Origin: Nemertoderma westbladi
Lineage: Eukaryota > Xenacoelomorpha > Nemertodermatida > Nemertodermatidae
Assembly: GCA_032718475.1 (NCBI GenBank)
Contig: JAUCBJ010008884.1
Span: forward strand, 1-64,000
Direction: 5' to 3'
Length of the DNA stretch: 64,000 nt
Shown here: piece after piece, positions 46,601 to 55,295 of the stretch
Layout: every line of letters starts with the position of its first letter
Numbering within the stretch: the first letter of the stretch is position 1
Program-made: the position numbers and the translations under genes
Notes under the pieces: generated by a model
What the model saw: the letters and a program-made list of their open reading frames with translations, nothing else
The model's database searches: none
Told to the model about the DNA's origin: nothing

Positions 46601-48190
46601 TAGCGCGATACTTTGCTGCACTTCTTGCAACTCTAGCCTACTTTCCCTTACTGTGCCTTTGAATTGTTGAACAGTCTCCTGCATCTGTCCGAGCAGGAGA
46701 TCCATCCCCCGTCGTCTCTCGTCCACCCATTCGACCGCCGAAGCGGGAGTCGCCAACGTTGTAGCGGGCGGACGAGGGACAACGGGCGACAAATCATGAA
46801 TATTTCGCTCGGGGTCCAGGACCTGAACTGTCTCCTGGGCAGTTCTACGGGGCACAGGTAGCTTAGTGCTATGCAGAGGGAATTTAGAGGTAGTTTCAGG
46901 GAGCACAGGTGTGTCTATCACCGAAGGGGTGATTTCAAGAACAGGCCTAATTATTTCAGGCTCATCTACTATAGTAGGGAGTCTTTCTATTTTAATTGTT
47001 TGGTCTGTGGGTTCTGTACTACCTAAGTTGGTGTTATTTAGTTGCCTTCTAACAGCTGGAGGCAAATCAGGCAATTTCTGACGGTGGAATGTTCTTTTAC
47101 GTCTGCTTAGACGAGATCTATTTCCTTTGCCTTCAGTATCGGTGGTATCGCCTTCCTCAGATGATGTATATCCCTGTCTTTTGGGAGTAGATCGATTCAT
47201 CATCTGCATATTACTAGCTGTTAACTGTTTATTTATGCAGTCTTGATTCTCCTGAATGTTTTCCAATTCTAATTGGGTGATTTCTTCCGCCGCTCTACGT
47301 TCTGCTTCTGCCACTGCCATTTCCGCCTTTCTTTTCATTTCGGCTGCTTTTCTTTTCGCTTCTGCCTCTGCCGCTGTCGCTGCCGCTTTTGCCTCTGCCG
47401 CTGCCGCCTTTGCTTCTGCTGCTGTCGCTGCCGCTTTTCTTTCCATCTCGGCTGCTTTACTTTCCTCTTCGGCTGCTTTCCTTTCCGCTTCGGCAGCTGC
47501 TACTGCTGCTTTCTTTCTGTCTTCTATACGTTTTTTCTTTACTTGTTCTTCTTGGACTCGTGTCAGGCGGAGTTGTTCATCAAATTTAGCCTGATTCGCA
47601 GCCCTCATATCCACATCGATGGCATCCAACACAAGCTTGGTTCCTTCACTATTAGGGCTAAGTCCCTCTAACCTTCTCCTCAACTCGTCATCACCTAAAA
47701 AACGTTGATAGTCTGACAGATAGATGTCAATGGCATCCCTCTTATGCGGTTTCTCTGCTGTCACTTCGCTTTCTTCTTGAGAAGAAGTGGCGTCGGTTGA
47801 TTCTTCATAGGTTGGCCGCTCATCATAAACCTTATCCACCATCTTCACTCCGCGTTCGGGCGTCCGCTCATCAGTATCCGAACTACTGGAGCTATCGGGC
47901 CGCTGAAAACTAGGTTCTTGGCTAGGATGTTGCTGCTGTTTGACAGCTGCTTCTTGATCCCGCTTGACTTGGGTCCGAGTGCCGATGATAGACCTACGAT
48001 GTTGGACTAGCCTAGGATCTGACACTACTTCTGTAGGGATGGCCTTTCTCACAGCAGGAGGTGACTTAGACTTGGATCTAGGATGTTCTCTACTTGGATC
48101 TGGGTCACTGATCTTTTTAAGACACTGTCTAACAGTCATTCTAACACTATCTAGGAGACTATCCGACAGTGATTGGGTTGTGTCAGACAT
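43697..48190 (-). CDS. Gag-protease fused to a pol tail (BEL/Pao-like), element A
   Basis: The 1497-codon frame encodes the capsid precursor and protease. Residues 1-190 are Ser/Glu-rich. An Ala/Glu/Lys coiled coil spans about 200-325. A DUF1759-like capsid region spans about 638-803 (FNGGEMKWLPF onward). Zinc knuckles follow at about 917-980 (CVLCDGPHRLNAC, CYNCLRRGHQRRTC, CAKCGAKHH). A retropepsin of DUF1758 type has Asp1095-Ser-Gly and the block GWYLTGPS. At about residue 1290 the sequence passes directly into WRYCPKKFNPTDIASRG, a block that in BEL/Pao pol lies after RNase H and before integrase. The whole RT and RNase H are therefore missing, in frame. The SSWNRLCK block follows, then the frame seems to shift near the end. 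The ATG at 48190 lies 110 bp from the element B insertion point. Confidence 0.88.
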   Translation of the reverse strand: MSDTTQSLSDSLLDSVRMTVRQCLKKISDPDPSREHPRSKSKSPPAVRKAIPTEVVSDPRLVQHRRSIIGTRTQVKRDQEAAVKQQQHPSQEPSFQRPDSSSSSDTDERTPERGVKMVDKVYDERPTYEESTDATSSQEESEVTAEKPHKRDAIDIYLSDYQRFLGDDELRRRLEGLSPNSEGTKLVLDAIDVDMRAANQAKFDEQLRLTRVQEEQVKKKRIEDRKKAAVAAAEAERKAAEEESKAAEMERKAAATAAEAKAAAAEAKAAATAAEAEAKRKAAEMKRKAEMAVAEAERRAAEEITQLELENIQENQDCINKQLTASNMQMMNRSTPKRQGYTSSEEGDTTDTEGKGNRSRLSRRKRTFHRQKLPDLPPAVRRQLNNTNLGSTEPTDQTIKIERLPTIVDEPEIIRPVLEITPSVIDTPVLPETTSKFPLHSTKLPVPRRTAQETVQVLDPERNIHDLSPVVPRPPATTLATPASAVEWVDERRRGMDLLLGQMQETVQQFKGTVRESRLELQEVQQSIALERDKLVNTQKGIPPPSVTMCQPVRSEVSHAQGVEPTRIYTASEVETPIVNPIKGNYRPVDNDIPYRTDHNPRNLYTDNSILNNTMAQESFTRQMARTEARQAVKVGEIVKFNGGEMKWLPFNEYYKDNIQNSVLSNGEKLRFLIECLEGSPKLMALRFIGHPDGLRQVWDTLNIRYGNRNNIAGYLYAKLVAPRKFISSGIIEFSDEIQEICRQLDWLGKSHEYQSAMVIRAVASTLPKGGVGTRWDKKVLYMMEQQQRDPTMADLMSFLDSEVKLQLIKQSREKTEESKVSEKPVSRRRVTPVCYTDDGESQTSQGEDSGKDTERSYYVNKTPKDQVSKFKSRTNDRREQVRKTPPTSPKRIQVRKPEERTNVHHIAQVKVSNIKPKCVLCDGPHRLNACDKFLRKSLKDRHEVMWDKRLCYNCLRRGHQRRTCYSDARCAKCGAKHHILLHTEFERNSPSQVSESKLHVQFSDVNDTDQSEMEGFYTDEFTDQNESCYLINTTAVYRALVHEKDPDSDLTLTTSDQQPSWKAPTSNIGIQEFSVVQIRVHGPQKSYIVNALLDSGSTGTFIDKELAEDLFAGQPKFRTKLSMSGIMQVWKSAVAADYYIGELSTPQDKLGEHSIRSVKMVAIKNFATTQVEPYNWDEDDHAQQLNIPRFDTDYPGVQILIGQNAHEALETLEKRPAQPQPLQTYAVRTRVGWYLTGPSRRTLRERLLQDRVCQVSEWEDDTSEGDDPTEGTPYSSDNDDISSNVDQWRYCPKKFNPTDIASRGATPQELTDTTDRLGEPDFLSKEDEWPPHLTPTEIRPAKGAEKVKPKTRTGGAELFEPGIDLSVLHIARDDAVDLDLPTASGSFMKIRESDWSSGTSDVSQGLSPLLQGATDHYSSWNRLCKAVVYLERCFYRHYSRTKRKSGIVFGMQRLNHPVGRLCLPEGNGGLSGNCGRQDSLPTTTSLILQTSRDSIT

Positions 48191-48295
48191 GTTTGATGGT
48201 ACAGTTGAATGCCTACTGCTATATTACAGTTAAAGCAAGTCTAGTAATTCAGTATCACTGTTAGCCTAGTAATTAATTACCGATACTGCTACTCA

Positions 48296-48300
48296 GTGTA
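48296..48300. repeat. Target-site duplication of element B (left)
   Basis: GTGTA here and at 55942-55946 flanks the two LTRs of element B and is perfect. It lies in the leader of element A, just upstream of the Gag start on the coding strand. Confidence 0.85.
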
Positions 48301-48851
48301 TGTGACGGGATCCGAGAGGATCCCGGTTTATCCGGTGTGTTTCGTACGCGTCCCCGCCCCGCCGTGTGAATGGAAAAGGTAATAATTGTTCTAGTGTCGT
48401 TGTCGAACTCTGATAACGTTGAGATAATAAATGATGAGTGATACAGATAGCACAGTAGATAAAGCTAATATACCGGTAATATGGTGACGGTGGCGACGAC
48501 GGTCTTAACAGTCACCGTACTGCCTTACTGTACTGGGATAGCTGACTGAGTAAACTGAATGATATGATTACAGGTTACTGGTTATATTGCACGGTGGCCT
48601 TATTGCTACTCAATCGATGCCATTCCCCCCTCTGATTGGTTAATACCCTTGTTGGCGCCCCGTGGAGTATTCCCGTTCACTCCACCTGTTCTCCTTGGGT
48701 TAGGGGTTTGGCCCCTGACCTTCTATTGTGTGCTTCCTTCCCACTCTTATTGGGATGGCACGAGTTGGTTAATTGCCCAATCTCGTGGCTCCCAATATTG
48801 CTTATCGGCTAATAACTTTATGGGGTGTTGGCGGGATTGAATAAGCTAACA
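48301..48851 (-). repeat. 3' LTR of element B
   Basis: It is 551 bp and differs from 55391-55941 at one position that I found (C at 48784 versus T in the other). A hairpin with arms cgggatcc (48306-48313) and ggatcccg (48318-48325) and a 4-base loop sits 5 bp from the LTR end. Another region of self-complementarity (cacgagttgg against ccaatctcgtg) lies at about 48760-48790. Confidence 0.93.
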
Positions 48852-49445
48852 CTCCCCCCCATGCTATCTTCCCGGTAAGAAGATAGCATCAACCAAAAAG
48901 TGCGTTACAATCCCGCTGGATCCCGATCTAGCATCGGGTGTGGGGTGGAAATCTTTTCTCTCGGAGTCGGCTTTCCAGGCCGCTCCCTCTGGGTATGATG
49001 TCACTACCCTCTGGCGTCTCGTGTCGGGCCGATCGTGCGCTTCTCTCACACAATTTTTGTTTCCCCAACACTCTCGCCACTCTAACTTCGCTCTCTAACT
49101 CAACTCGCTCTCTCCCCACTCTTACACTCTCCCCACACCTGAATCGCACTCTAACTTCTCGCCAACAGCTCTTCTCACTATCTCCTCTCTACTCTCTGCC
49201 ACTCCCTAAGGCCCTAATCTCCAATGCTACCCCTGTGCTATCATACTATCTACCTTATCTAACTTACTAACACTAACTATCTAACTCTACTAACTACTAA
49301 CTCTGCTCTCTGCTAACTCTTACTACTTTTAGCTCTAACTAAAAGCCTCTAACTTTCTACTAACTCTAACTAGAACTCTCTAACTCTACTACTAACTCTA
49401 CTAACTCTTTTCTAACTCTGACTAAAATCCTCCAACTAACTCTAT
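48852..49445 (-). other. 3' region of element B with CT-rich simple sequence
   Basis: It begins with the polypurine tract next to the 3' LTR. From about 49065 it becomes a low-complexity tract of ctctaact/ctactaact words on the + strand. Short open frames (for example 48938-49270 on the + strand) are by-products of this composition. Confidence 0.65.
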
Positions 49446-50075
49446 CTCTATCTACGTGGCGCTAACGGTGCCCACAACCACAACCGGTACTACGTACCCT
49501 CTTACTAACTCTACCTCCATCTACGTGGCGCTAACGGTGCCCACAACCACAACCGGTACTATGTACCCTCTTACTAACTCTACCTCCATCTACGTGGCGC
49601 TAACGGTGCCCACAACCACAACTGGTACTACGTACCCTCCTACTAACTCTACCTCCATCTACGTGGCGCTAACGGTGCCCACAACCACTCTACTATCTAC
49701 CCTCTACTACTCTACTACCTGGCACCCTATGTGCCCTCTCTACTACCTCTAACACTCTAACTCTACTACTAACTCTAACTATACTTAGTCTACCCCTTTC
49801 TACTCTCTACGTGGCGCTTGCGGTGCCCACAACCACTCTTTCACCACCTCTATCTACGTGGCGCTTGCGGTGCCCACAACCTATCTCTGCTACTACTTTC
49901 TACGTGGCGCTTCCGGTGCCCACAACCCCTCTCTTACTACTTTCTACGTGGCGCTAACGGTGCCCACAACCTCTCTCTTACCACTACTTTCTACGTGGCG
50001 CTTCCGGTGCCCACGACCCCCCTACTACTACTCCTTTCTACGTGGCGCTTACGGTGCCCACAACCCCACTACTAC
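49446..50075. repeat. Internal minisatellite of element B
   Basis: Ten copies of a core reading ctacgtggcgct, two or three variable bases, then cggtgcccacaac. The first four are spaced exactly 69 bp apart (near 49452, 49521, 49590, 49659). The other six have 44-47 bp spacing (near 49809, 49856, 49902, 49946, 49993, 50040). The core has imperfect dyad symmetry (gtggcgc against gtgcccac) and an ACGTG word. Confidence 0.9.
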
Positions 50076-50297
50076 TACTCGTGGCATGACAATATGCCAC
50101 TCTCCCTTACCCCGCCGCCTTCTAACCTACTCTCCTTCTACCTAACTTCTAACTGCTACTTCTTACTATCCTCTACTAATTATTATTTAATTATTTTTAT
50201 TATTTGTTTTTTAATTAAATAATTATTTTCTTGTGGGAAGGGCGTCTCGCCCACATTCCCACCCCCCTCAGTCCAAAATATTGGACGACTAAACCTC

Positions 50298-50762
50298 TTA
50301 ACTAGGGCGATTCTTCCAACAGGCACTCTCCCACTGCTGATCTTGTAGGTCCTGTAGGATTCGCCGCACTCTCTTTGCCAATTCCATCTCACCAGGAATT
50401 GGTTCTCCCTCTTCTGCCACCCTGAAATCGGGTCTCTCCGCCGCCTTCTTAACTATCTCGCCCTCTGGCGTCAAAATGCCACCTCCCTCCTTGTTGTCTC
50501 CCGCCGGCAGAATGAATAGAAAGTGAAAGAACAGGCAAAACAGAAGGTAGAATAATAGTCCTATCCCTTTCCATCCTGCCTTCCTTCTCGACTTCCCCCT
50601 TGTCGGTATGCCTCCAAACCGGACCTGCGTCTCTTCCGGACACTCCTCTGGACACTCCCCCGGAGTGTTGTCCTCCGGACACCTCGCCGTCCGCTCCGCT
50701 CCATCTCCATACCGATGCTTGCTGGGAAACCTACTCTCCTCTGCCCACTTTCTTACTGTCAC
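50298..50762 (-). CDS. Hypothetical short ORF with one hydrophobic segment, element B
   Basis: The 154-codon frame begins within a few bases of the ORF2 stop, in the +1 frame, and the same frame is open a little upstream into ORF2. It has a Cys/Glu/Pro-rich N-terminal part (ARCPEDNTPGECPEEC), then a hydrophobic stretch of about 20 residues rich in Leu and Phe (near residues 74-94), then a charged tail. A single-pass membrane segment is possible. It could also be a chance frame or the remnant of the end of pol. I recognise no family. The decayed copy at 18961-22934 does not extend this far, so conservation cannot be judged here. Confidence 0.35.
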   Translation of the reverse strand: MTVRKWAEESRFPSKHRYGDGAERTARCPEDNTPGECPEECPEETQVRFGGIPTRGKSRRKAGWKGIGLLFYLLFCLFFHFLFILPAGDNKEGGGILTPEGEIVKKAAERPDFRVAEEGEPIPGEMELAKRVRRILQDLQDQQWESACWKNRPS

Positions 50763-50766
50763 CTCC

Positions 50767-53757
50767 CTATCTGGATCTACTATCTCCTGTTTCTCCTCTT
50801 CGTTCCTCTGCGCCTGCGGTGCCTGGTAACATGCACCCTGATGTCTCTGTCACACTGCATGGGATCTTAGTTTTAACTGGGCCGCTAAGCATCCATCCGA
50901 ACGGCGTGAGGATCGCCGTCGGGTCCCGCTGCCTGTCTTCGCCGAAGACCGTCTTCGTTCTCTCGTGGGCCGTCGGGCAGTCCATCCCTACTATAATGGA
51001 CACCTTCCTAACGTCCACCTTTGGTATTGAGAAATCGATACCGTCCAGGAATCTATATTGTTCGACCTCAATGTTGGTTGGTCGCCTGGCGTTGATGTTT
51101 ATCGATTCTATGACGTGGATGGGGTCGATCGTCGCCCCATAGTCGTATCCCGGTGCAATCGCTGCTATCCTGCACCGCCCCGCCCTCGTCTCCAGGACCT
51201 CATCTTTACTCGAGACGGTAGTCACCGCCATTCTATTCGGCCTTGTCTTTAGCCCTATCTCTTCGGCCACCCAGTTCTCCACCAGCGTGAAGGCTGCTCC
51301 GCTGTCGACCAGCATTAATGTCGTTACTGATCGACCGCCCTCTCCTGATATCTTTACTGGTACTACCCCGAGTAGTACTTTTCTCTTCTTCTCCTCTTCT
51401 GTCGTGCTTGTGGCCATTGCCTGGCCTCCAGTCTCGGACTCTCTAACTGCTGTTTCTCTACACTCTCCGGATCTGTGTCCTTCTACCACACATCGATGAC
51501 ATAGTCCGTTCGCGTCTGTGTAGGCTATACGATCTTGTTTGGGCAACGCTTGCCAGTGCTTACAACTCCTGGTCTTATGTGTTCCATCCCGATGTAATTG
51601 ACATTCGAATCCTGGATCATAGCGTTCCCTGTATAGTCCCTCACGTATCGCGCCTAGGTTTATATGTACCGATTTAGTGTTTTGGTTGTCTGTATTCGGC
51701 CTACTGGGTACATTGGGATTATGTTTATTTATGGTGTTATTTTCTTTCTGTCCCCGCCACGGTGTGGCCCTACTACCAGCTAACTGTGGACTAGCAGTCC
51801 CCTGTGTGGCCGCATGTGGTAGTGATTGTCCTACTCTCGGGAGTGGATCTGCAGGATCGTGTTCGGGTTTATGGCTTGTCCCCAAACTATCCTCGCTATA
51901 GACTGGGTCTGTTATTAATTCGGCTTCATAGTTGAGGAAGCTCGACATCTCTTCTAAGCCCGGTTCCGCACCCTTCTTCTCCCGTGTGGAGAAGGCTATC
52001 TTCCTCCACTTCCTTCGTAACCAGATCGGCAGTGCCTGCGCTATCGTGGTGATGTTGTTAGACGCGTTGAGTTCGTATGGTGCGTCTAGCGTCTTTAACA
52101 CGATTAACGCCTTCTCGACCTTGTTTGCAAAGGTCCTTATGCTAACGGGATTGTCCTGTAGGCCATCCGATGTTATGCCTCTCAGGGTTTGCCGGATGAT
52201 CTTGGCCGGGTGCCCGTATTCCCTATCTAGCGCCCGCCATGCTGTCGTGAAGCCGCCCTCGATGCCCTGGTATTGCCTCACGATGTCGTATGCTGGGCCT
52301 CCTGTATATACTTGCAGATATTTTAGGCACTCCGCCTGCGTCAAGTTCTTACTTAATATTTCGTTACTATACATGCGCCGAAACTGTAGATATTCTTCCG
52401 GCCTACTCCCATCGAATTTAAATGGTTCCACAGGTGGTAACTCGATCCTAGTTTTTAACGCATCGATCAATGTGGCCATTCCCATCGCTTGCGCTTCTAA
52501 TGGGTTCGATGGATGTTGTATAGTTTCTCCTGCTGGGTACGGTCCGTCCGTCCTATTTGTTGTTGACTTTATTTGTTGCGTCGGATATATCATTGGGGGT
52601 AACGGCCCCCTCCATATTTCCGTGTCGCACGATCTGTTCTCGTCCAAGGGGTTCGATGTTCTCGCTCCTATTGGGGTATATTGTTGATATTGTGATGGGG
52701 GAATGTCACCCTGTCCCCCCCCCACCGGTATGTTTGGTACTGGGGTTGATGTTAATATATTGGGGCCCATACATCTATCTACAATAACTCTCCCCTCCCC
52801 TGGATATATGTTATGTCCCTGTGTATTATAGTCATGCTGCTGTACCGATATAGGCCTACCTACCTCTCGCCTACCTACCGGTATGTACTCCGCGACTTCC
52901 GGGTTTAATCCCGTCGTTCGCGCTACCCTATCGCCTACTCTATCTCTCCCAGCATGGCCTATAATAGTATGTGCAGTAAGGCCTACAGTATGTCCTGCAG
53001 TCTGCATGTGCCCTTCCGAACCGAAGTTTATTCTTCGCGAATCTCGAATCTCCCCGCGACTACCGTACTCTCGATCGGCAGCTATATCACGTCGGGAAGT
53101 TTCCCTTCGATCCCCTATCCTGCTCTCGTCTTCATATCGGTACGTCCTGTACCCCTCTCTTAGCGTGCGGTGCGTTTCTCCGGGGCGACGGCAATCTCCC
53201 GAAGTTCGACCCCACTGACTCCCTAACTCCATCTCTACTATCGACGGCTCGCTATCCGTCCTCGCTCTCCGGTTGCTCCTAGCAACGACTCTTCTATTAT
53301 CTTCACTTCTTCTTTCTTCGACCTCTCGGCTAAACTCTACTAATCTTCTTCTATCTTCGACCTCTCTATTAAACTCTACTAATCTTCTCTCTTCTGACTG
53401 GGCTCGACGTTCCGTCGCCCGCCCTCTCGCGACGTCAACCTGTCTCTCTCTGCTCGATCGCACGCCGCTGGGGATACTCGCAATCCCCCTATTACTCTCC
53501 GTCGCCGGGTGTTGCGGTTTACCTAATTCGGCCCGCGCATTATCCGCCGACGCCTGTGGGACACTCCCTGCCCCCCCTCTCTCGCTACTAATCTCTCGCG
53601 GTAGGGTGCCCGTAGCCCCCCCCCACCCGCTACTTCTAACTTCACTATCTCTTACTACACTTCTGCGTCCCTCTTGTGGGGCATTCTCTGCCCCCCCTCT
53701 CTCGCCACTAATCTTCTGTGGTGGGGCGCCCGTAGCCCCCCCCCCCACCCGCCACAT
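50767..53757 (-). CDS. Gag capsid, zinc knuckle and protease (BEL/Pao-like), element B ORF2
   Basis: The 996-codon frame overlaps ORF1 by about 100 bp in another frame. The first 400 residues are charged and low in complexity. A DUF1759-like capsid region spans about 445-623 (VEPFKFDGSRPEEYLQF onward). Cys/His blocks follow, ending in CHRCVVEGHRSGEC near 752. The retropepsin has Asp818-Ser-Gly-Ala and, downstream, IIVGMDCPTAH and FGWMLSGPV near 954, the usual BEL/Pao protease landmarks. The frame stops shortly after that block, before any RT. The protein would build particles and cut itself but could not copy RNA or integrate. The start may be by frameshifting from ORF1 rather than at an own ATG. 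No stops interrupt it. Confidence 0.85.
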   Translation of the reverse strand: MWRVGGGATGAPPQKISGERGGAENAPQEGRRSVVRDSEVRSSGWGGATGTLPREISSERGGAGSVPQASADNARAELGKPQHPATESNRGIASIPSGVRSSRERQVDVARGRATERRAQSEERRLVEFNREVEDRRRLVEFSREVEERRSEDNRRVVARSNRRARTDSEPSIVEMELGSQWGRTSGDCRRPGETHRTLREGYRTYRYEDESRIGDRRETSRRDIAADREYGSRGEIRDSRRINFGSEGHMQTAGHTVGLTAHTIIGHAGRDRVGDRVARTTGLNPEVAEYIPVGRREVGRPISVQQHDYNTQGHNIYPGEGRVIVDRCMGPNILTSTPVPNIPVGGGQGDIPPSQYQQYTPIGARTSNPLDENRSCDTEIWRGPLPPMIYPTQQIKSTTNRTDGPYPAGETIQHPSNPLEAQAMGMATLIDALKTRIELPPVEPFKFDGSRPEEYLQFRRMYSNEILSKNLTQAECLKYLQVYTGGPAYDIVRQYQGIEGGFTTAWRALDREYGHPAKIIRQTLRGITSDGLQDNPVSIRTFANKVEKALIVLKTLDAPYELNASNNITTIAQALPIWLRRKWRKIAFSTREKKGAEPGLEEMSSFLNYEAELITDPVYSEDSLGTSHKPEHDPADPLPRVGQSLPHAATQGTASPQLAGSRATPWRGQKENNTINKHNPNVPSRPNTDNQNTKSVHINLGAIREGLYRERYDPGFECQLHRDGTHKTRSCKHWQALPKQDRIAYTDANGLCHRCVVEGHRSGECRETAVRESETGGQAMATSTTEEEKKRKVLLGVVPVKISGEGGRSVTTLMLVDSGAAFTLVENWVAEEIGLKTRPNRMAVTTVSSKDEVLETRAGRCRIAAIAPGYDYGATIDPIHVIESININARRPTNIEVEQYRFLDGIDFSIPKVDVRKVSIIVGMDCPTAHERTKTVFGEDRQRDPTAILTPFGWMLSGPVKTKIPCSVTETSGCMLPGTAGAEERRGETGDSRSR

Positions 53758-53760
53758 CTA
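53580..53760 (-). other. Poly-G tracts at the ORF1/ORF2 frame change
   Basis: On the coding strand this region has G runs of 11 (53736-53746), 9 (53616-53624) and about 7 bases within two copies of the 120-bp repeat seen at 21280-21605. ORF1 and ORF2 overlap here and differ by a -1 (equivalently +2) shift. Slippage on a G run during transcription, reverse transcription or translation could join the frames. Confidence 0.55.
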
Positions 53761-55295
53761 ACTTCAATATCTCTTACTTCGTCTCTACACCCCTCTCTAG
53801 TCGACACACTGTCTCTACTGCGGCCGGGTCTATTCACCCCCGCCTCTCTCTCTACTACTGCGTGGCCTACCAGGCCCACCTCGGGTTGGCTCAACCCCGC
53901 TACCTCCTGCCTACCAACTACGTGGCCTACCAGGCCGCCGTCGGGTTGGCGCAACCCCGCCACTTCCTGCCTACTAACTACGTGGCCTACCAGGCCGCCG
54001 TCTGCCGGGCTATACACGTCTGACACGTTCATATTAATAGCACCATTCCCAATATTATTTGTTAAATCAATTGAATTATTAGAATTTGAAACGGAATTAT
54101 TTAAATTATTTAAATTAGAGTTGTTATTATTTTCAAAATTTAAATTGCTATTCGAATTATTTGAATTATTTTGATAATTCTGAACATTTGAATTAATATT
54201 ATTATTTGAATTTAAACTTAAATTACTACTACCGGGTAAAATATTTCCTGTAATAAAGGGATTAGGGTTATTTACTACGGTACTATTAATACCAATATTT
54301 CCTAACGCACTACTACTACCCCCCTCACCCGTACGATTGCTGTACGTACTGTACGTGTACCGCACGCTCTGTTCTCTTGCCTCACGCTCTTCGCGTTCAC
54401 TCTCTCGCTCCTTCCTTCCCCTCAGTCGCCACTCTAATTCTTCAATTTTTAATTTATATGCAGCCAGATTTATCTCCTGCACCCTTCTTTCTTTTGCGGA
54501 GGATGTAGCAGACTTATCGGTTGCGACGGACTCCCGCCGCCCCTCCGTCCTACCAACTTTCCCCCGCTTTCCGGGGTCCTCGCTGACCGACGAGACCGAA
54601 TCCTCGGAGCTAACCTCGGATTCGCCCTCGTGCGGTCCCGCCCAACCCACTAACTTAACTTCCCTGGCATCGACTAAGTATGGCCCTATGTACACTACAC
54701 CAGGCCCCATACCCCTACGTTCCCATAGCCCAAACAGTTCGATGGCAACCCCTCTCGCTCTCTCGCTGGCTAGTTCTCCCTGCCCAGAACGCACTAGGTA
54801 ATCAAAGTATCTGTTCGACTCACCTAGTCGTCTCCTCAACTTCACCTGGTCTATCTCAGCCCCTCCTCTAGCTTCCTTCAGTTGTTCCCGGGTCGCGGCG
54901 TAGGCTCGTCGAAGTCGATCAGAAACCCCGACATCCTCGTCGCCGACCTCTCCTCTCTCCCTCCGGGTTCGGCGTCGTACCGTCGGCTCCACCGTTGCCG
55001 TTCCGGTGGGCCGTTCGTCGCCCTCGGTCTGTGGCTGACCGGCGACATCGGCATATCGACCGCCGCCCTGTGTCGACTCGTCTCTCTCCTCCCCCGTCTC
55101 GCTCTCTCCTCTACTCGACTCGCTCTCTCGCTGTAGACGACCCCCCACATCTTGGTTCGCCGGGTTGCTCGTTATCGACGTGGTCGACGTAGCATCGACC
55201 GGCGTCGTGGGTCCGTATCGTCTCGCCGTGGCCTCGCGGATCGTTAGATCGTCGTCCGGGGTCCGCGGCGGTGTCGTTCCTCTCTCTCGACTCAT
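53655..55295 (-). CDS. Element B ORF1, charged coiled-coil protein with Asn/Ser-rich segment
   Basis: The 546-codon frame starts MSRERGTTPPRTP, the first ATG after the leader; the decayed family member starts at the matching place. About residues 1-200 are Arg/Glu/Thr-rich, with a recurring RLGESNRYFDYLVRSGQ block shared with the other copy. A coiled-coil-like Glu/Arg segment follows, then an Asn/Ser-rich low-complexity segment (about residues 325-420), then three short repeats with GLVGHVV. It ends where poly-G tracts begin, and ORF2 continues in the -1 frame. The role is inferred as N-terminal Gag from its position upstream of capsid. No recognised domain. Confidence 0.7.
   Translation of the reverse strand: MSRERGTTPPRTPDDDLTIREATARRYGPTTPVDATSTTSITSNPANQDVGGRLQRESESSRGESETGEERDESTQGGGRYADVAGQPQTEGDERPTGTATVEPTVRRRTRRERGEVGDEDVGVSDRLRRAYAATREQLKEARGGAEIDQVKLRRRLGESNRYFDYLVRSGQGELASERARGVAIELFGLWERRGMGPGVVYIGPYLVDAREVKLVGWAGPHEGESEVSSEDSVSSVSEDPGKRGKVGRTEGRRESVATDKSATSSAKERRVQEINLAAYKLKIEELEWRLRGRKERESEREEREAREQSVRYTYSTYSNRTGEGGSSSALGNIGINSTVVNNPNPFITGNILPGSSNLSLNSNNNINSNVQNYQNNSNNSNSNLNFENNNNSNLNNLNNSVSNSNNSIDLTNNIGNGAINMNVSDVYSPADGGLVGHVVSRQEVAGLRQPDGGLVGHVVGRQEVAGLSQPEVGLVGHAVVEREAGVNRPGRSRDSVSTREGCRDEVRDIEVRCGGWGGGLRAPHHRRLVAREGGQRMPHKRDAEV
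54035..54320 (-). other. AT-rich insert encoding an Asn/Ser-rich low-complexity segment
   Basis: Base composition changes sharply from GC-rich to runs of aat/tta words. The translation is dominated by Asn and Ser (for example NSNNNINSN). The same segment is at about 20860-21150 in the decayed copy, also next to G-rich sequence. Confidence 0.85.

Noticed and set aside
47256-47594. Plus-strand Ala/Ser/Phe-rich frames inside element A
   Set aside because: They are antisense shadows of the Ala/Glu/Lys coiled-coil region of the Gag ORF, where biased codons remove stops on the other strand.
49456-50222. Plus-strand Thr-rich and Trp/Arg-rich repeat frames
   Set aside because: They come from the 69-bp minisatellite period being a multiple of three and lie antisense to the element; no start context or homology.
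50298-50762. Envelope-like gene in element B
   Set aside because: Only one hydrophobic segment and a Cys-rich stretch in 154 codons, with no signal peptide or fusion-type features. Kept as a hypothetical ORF only.
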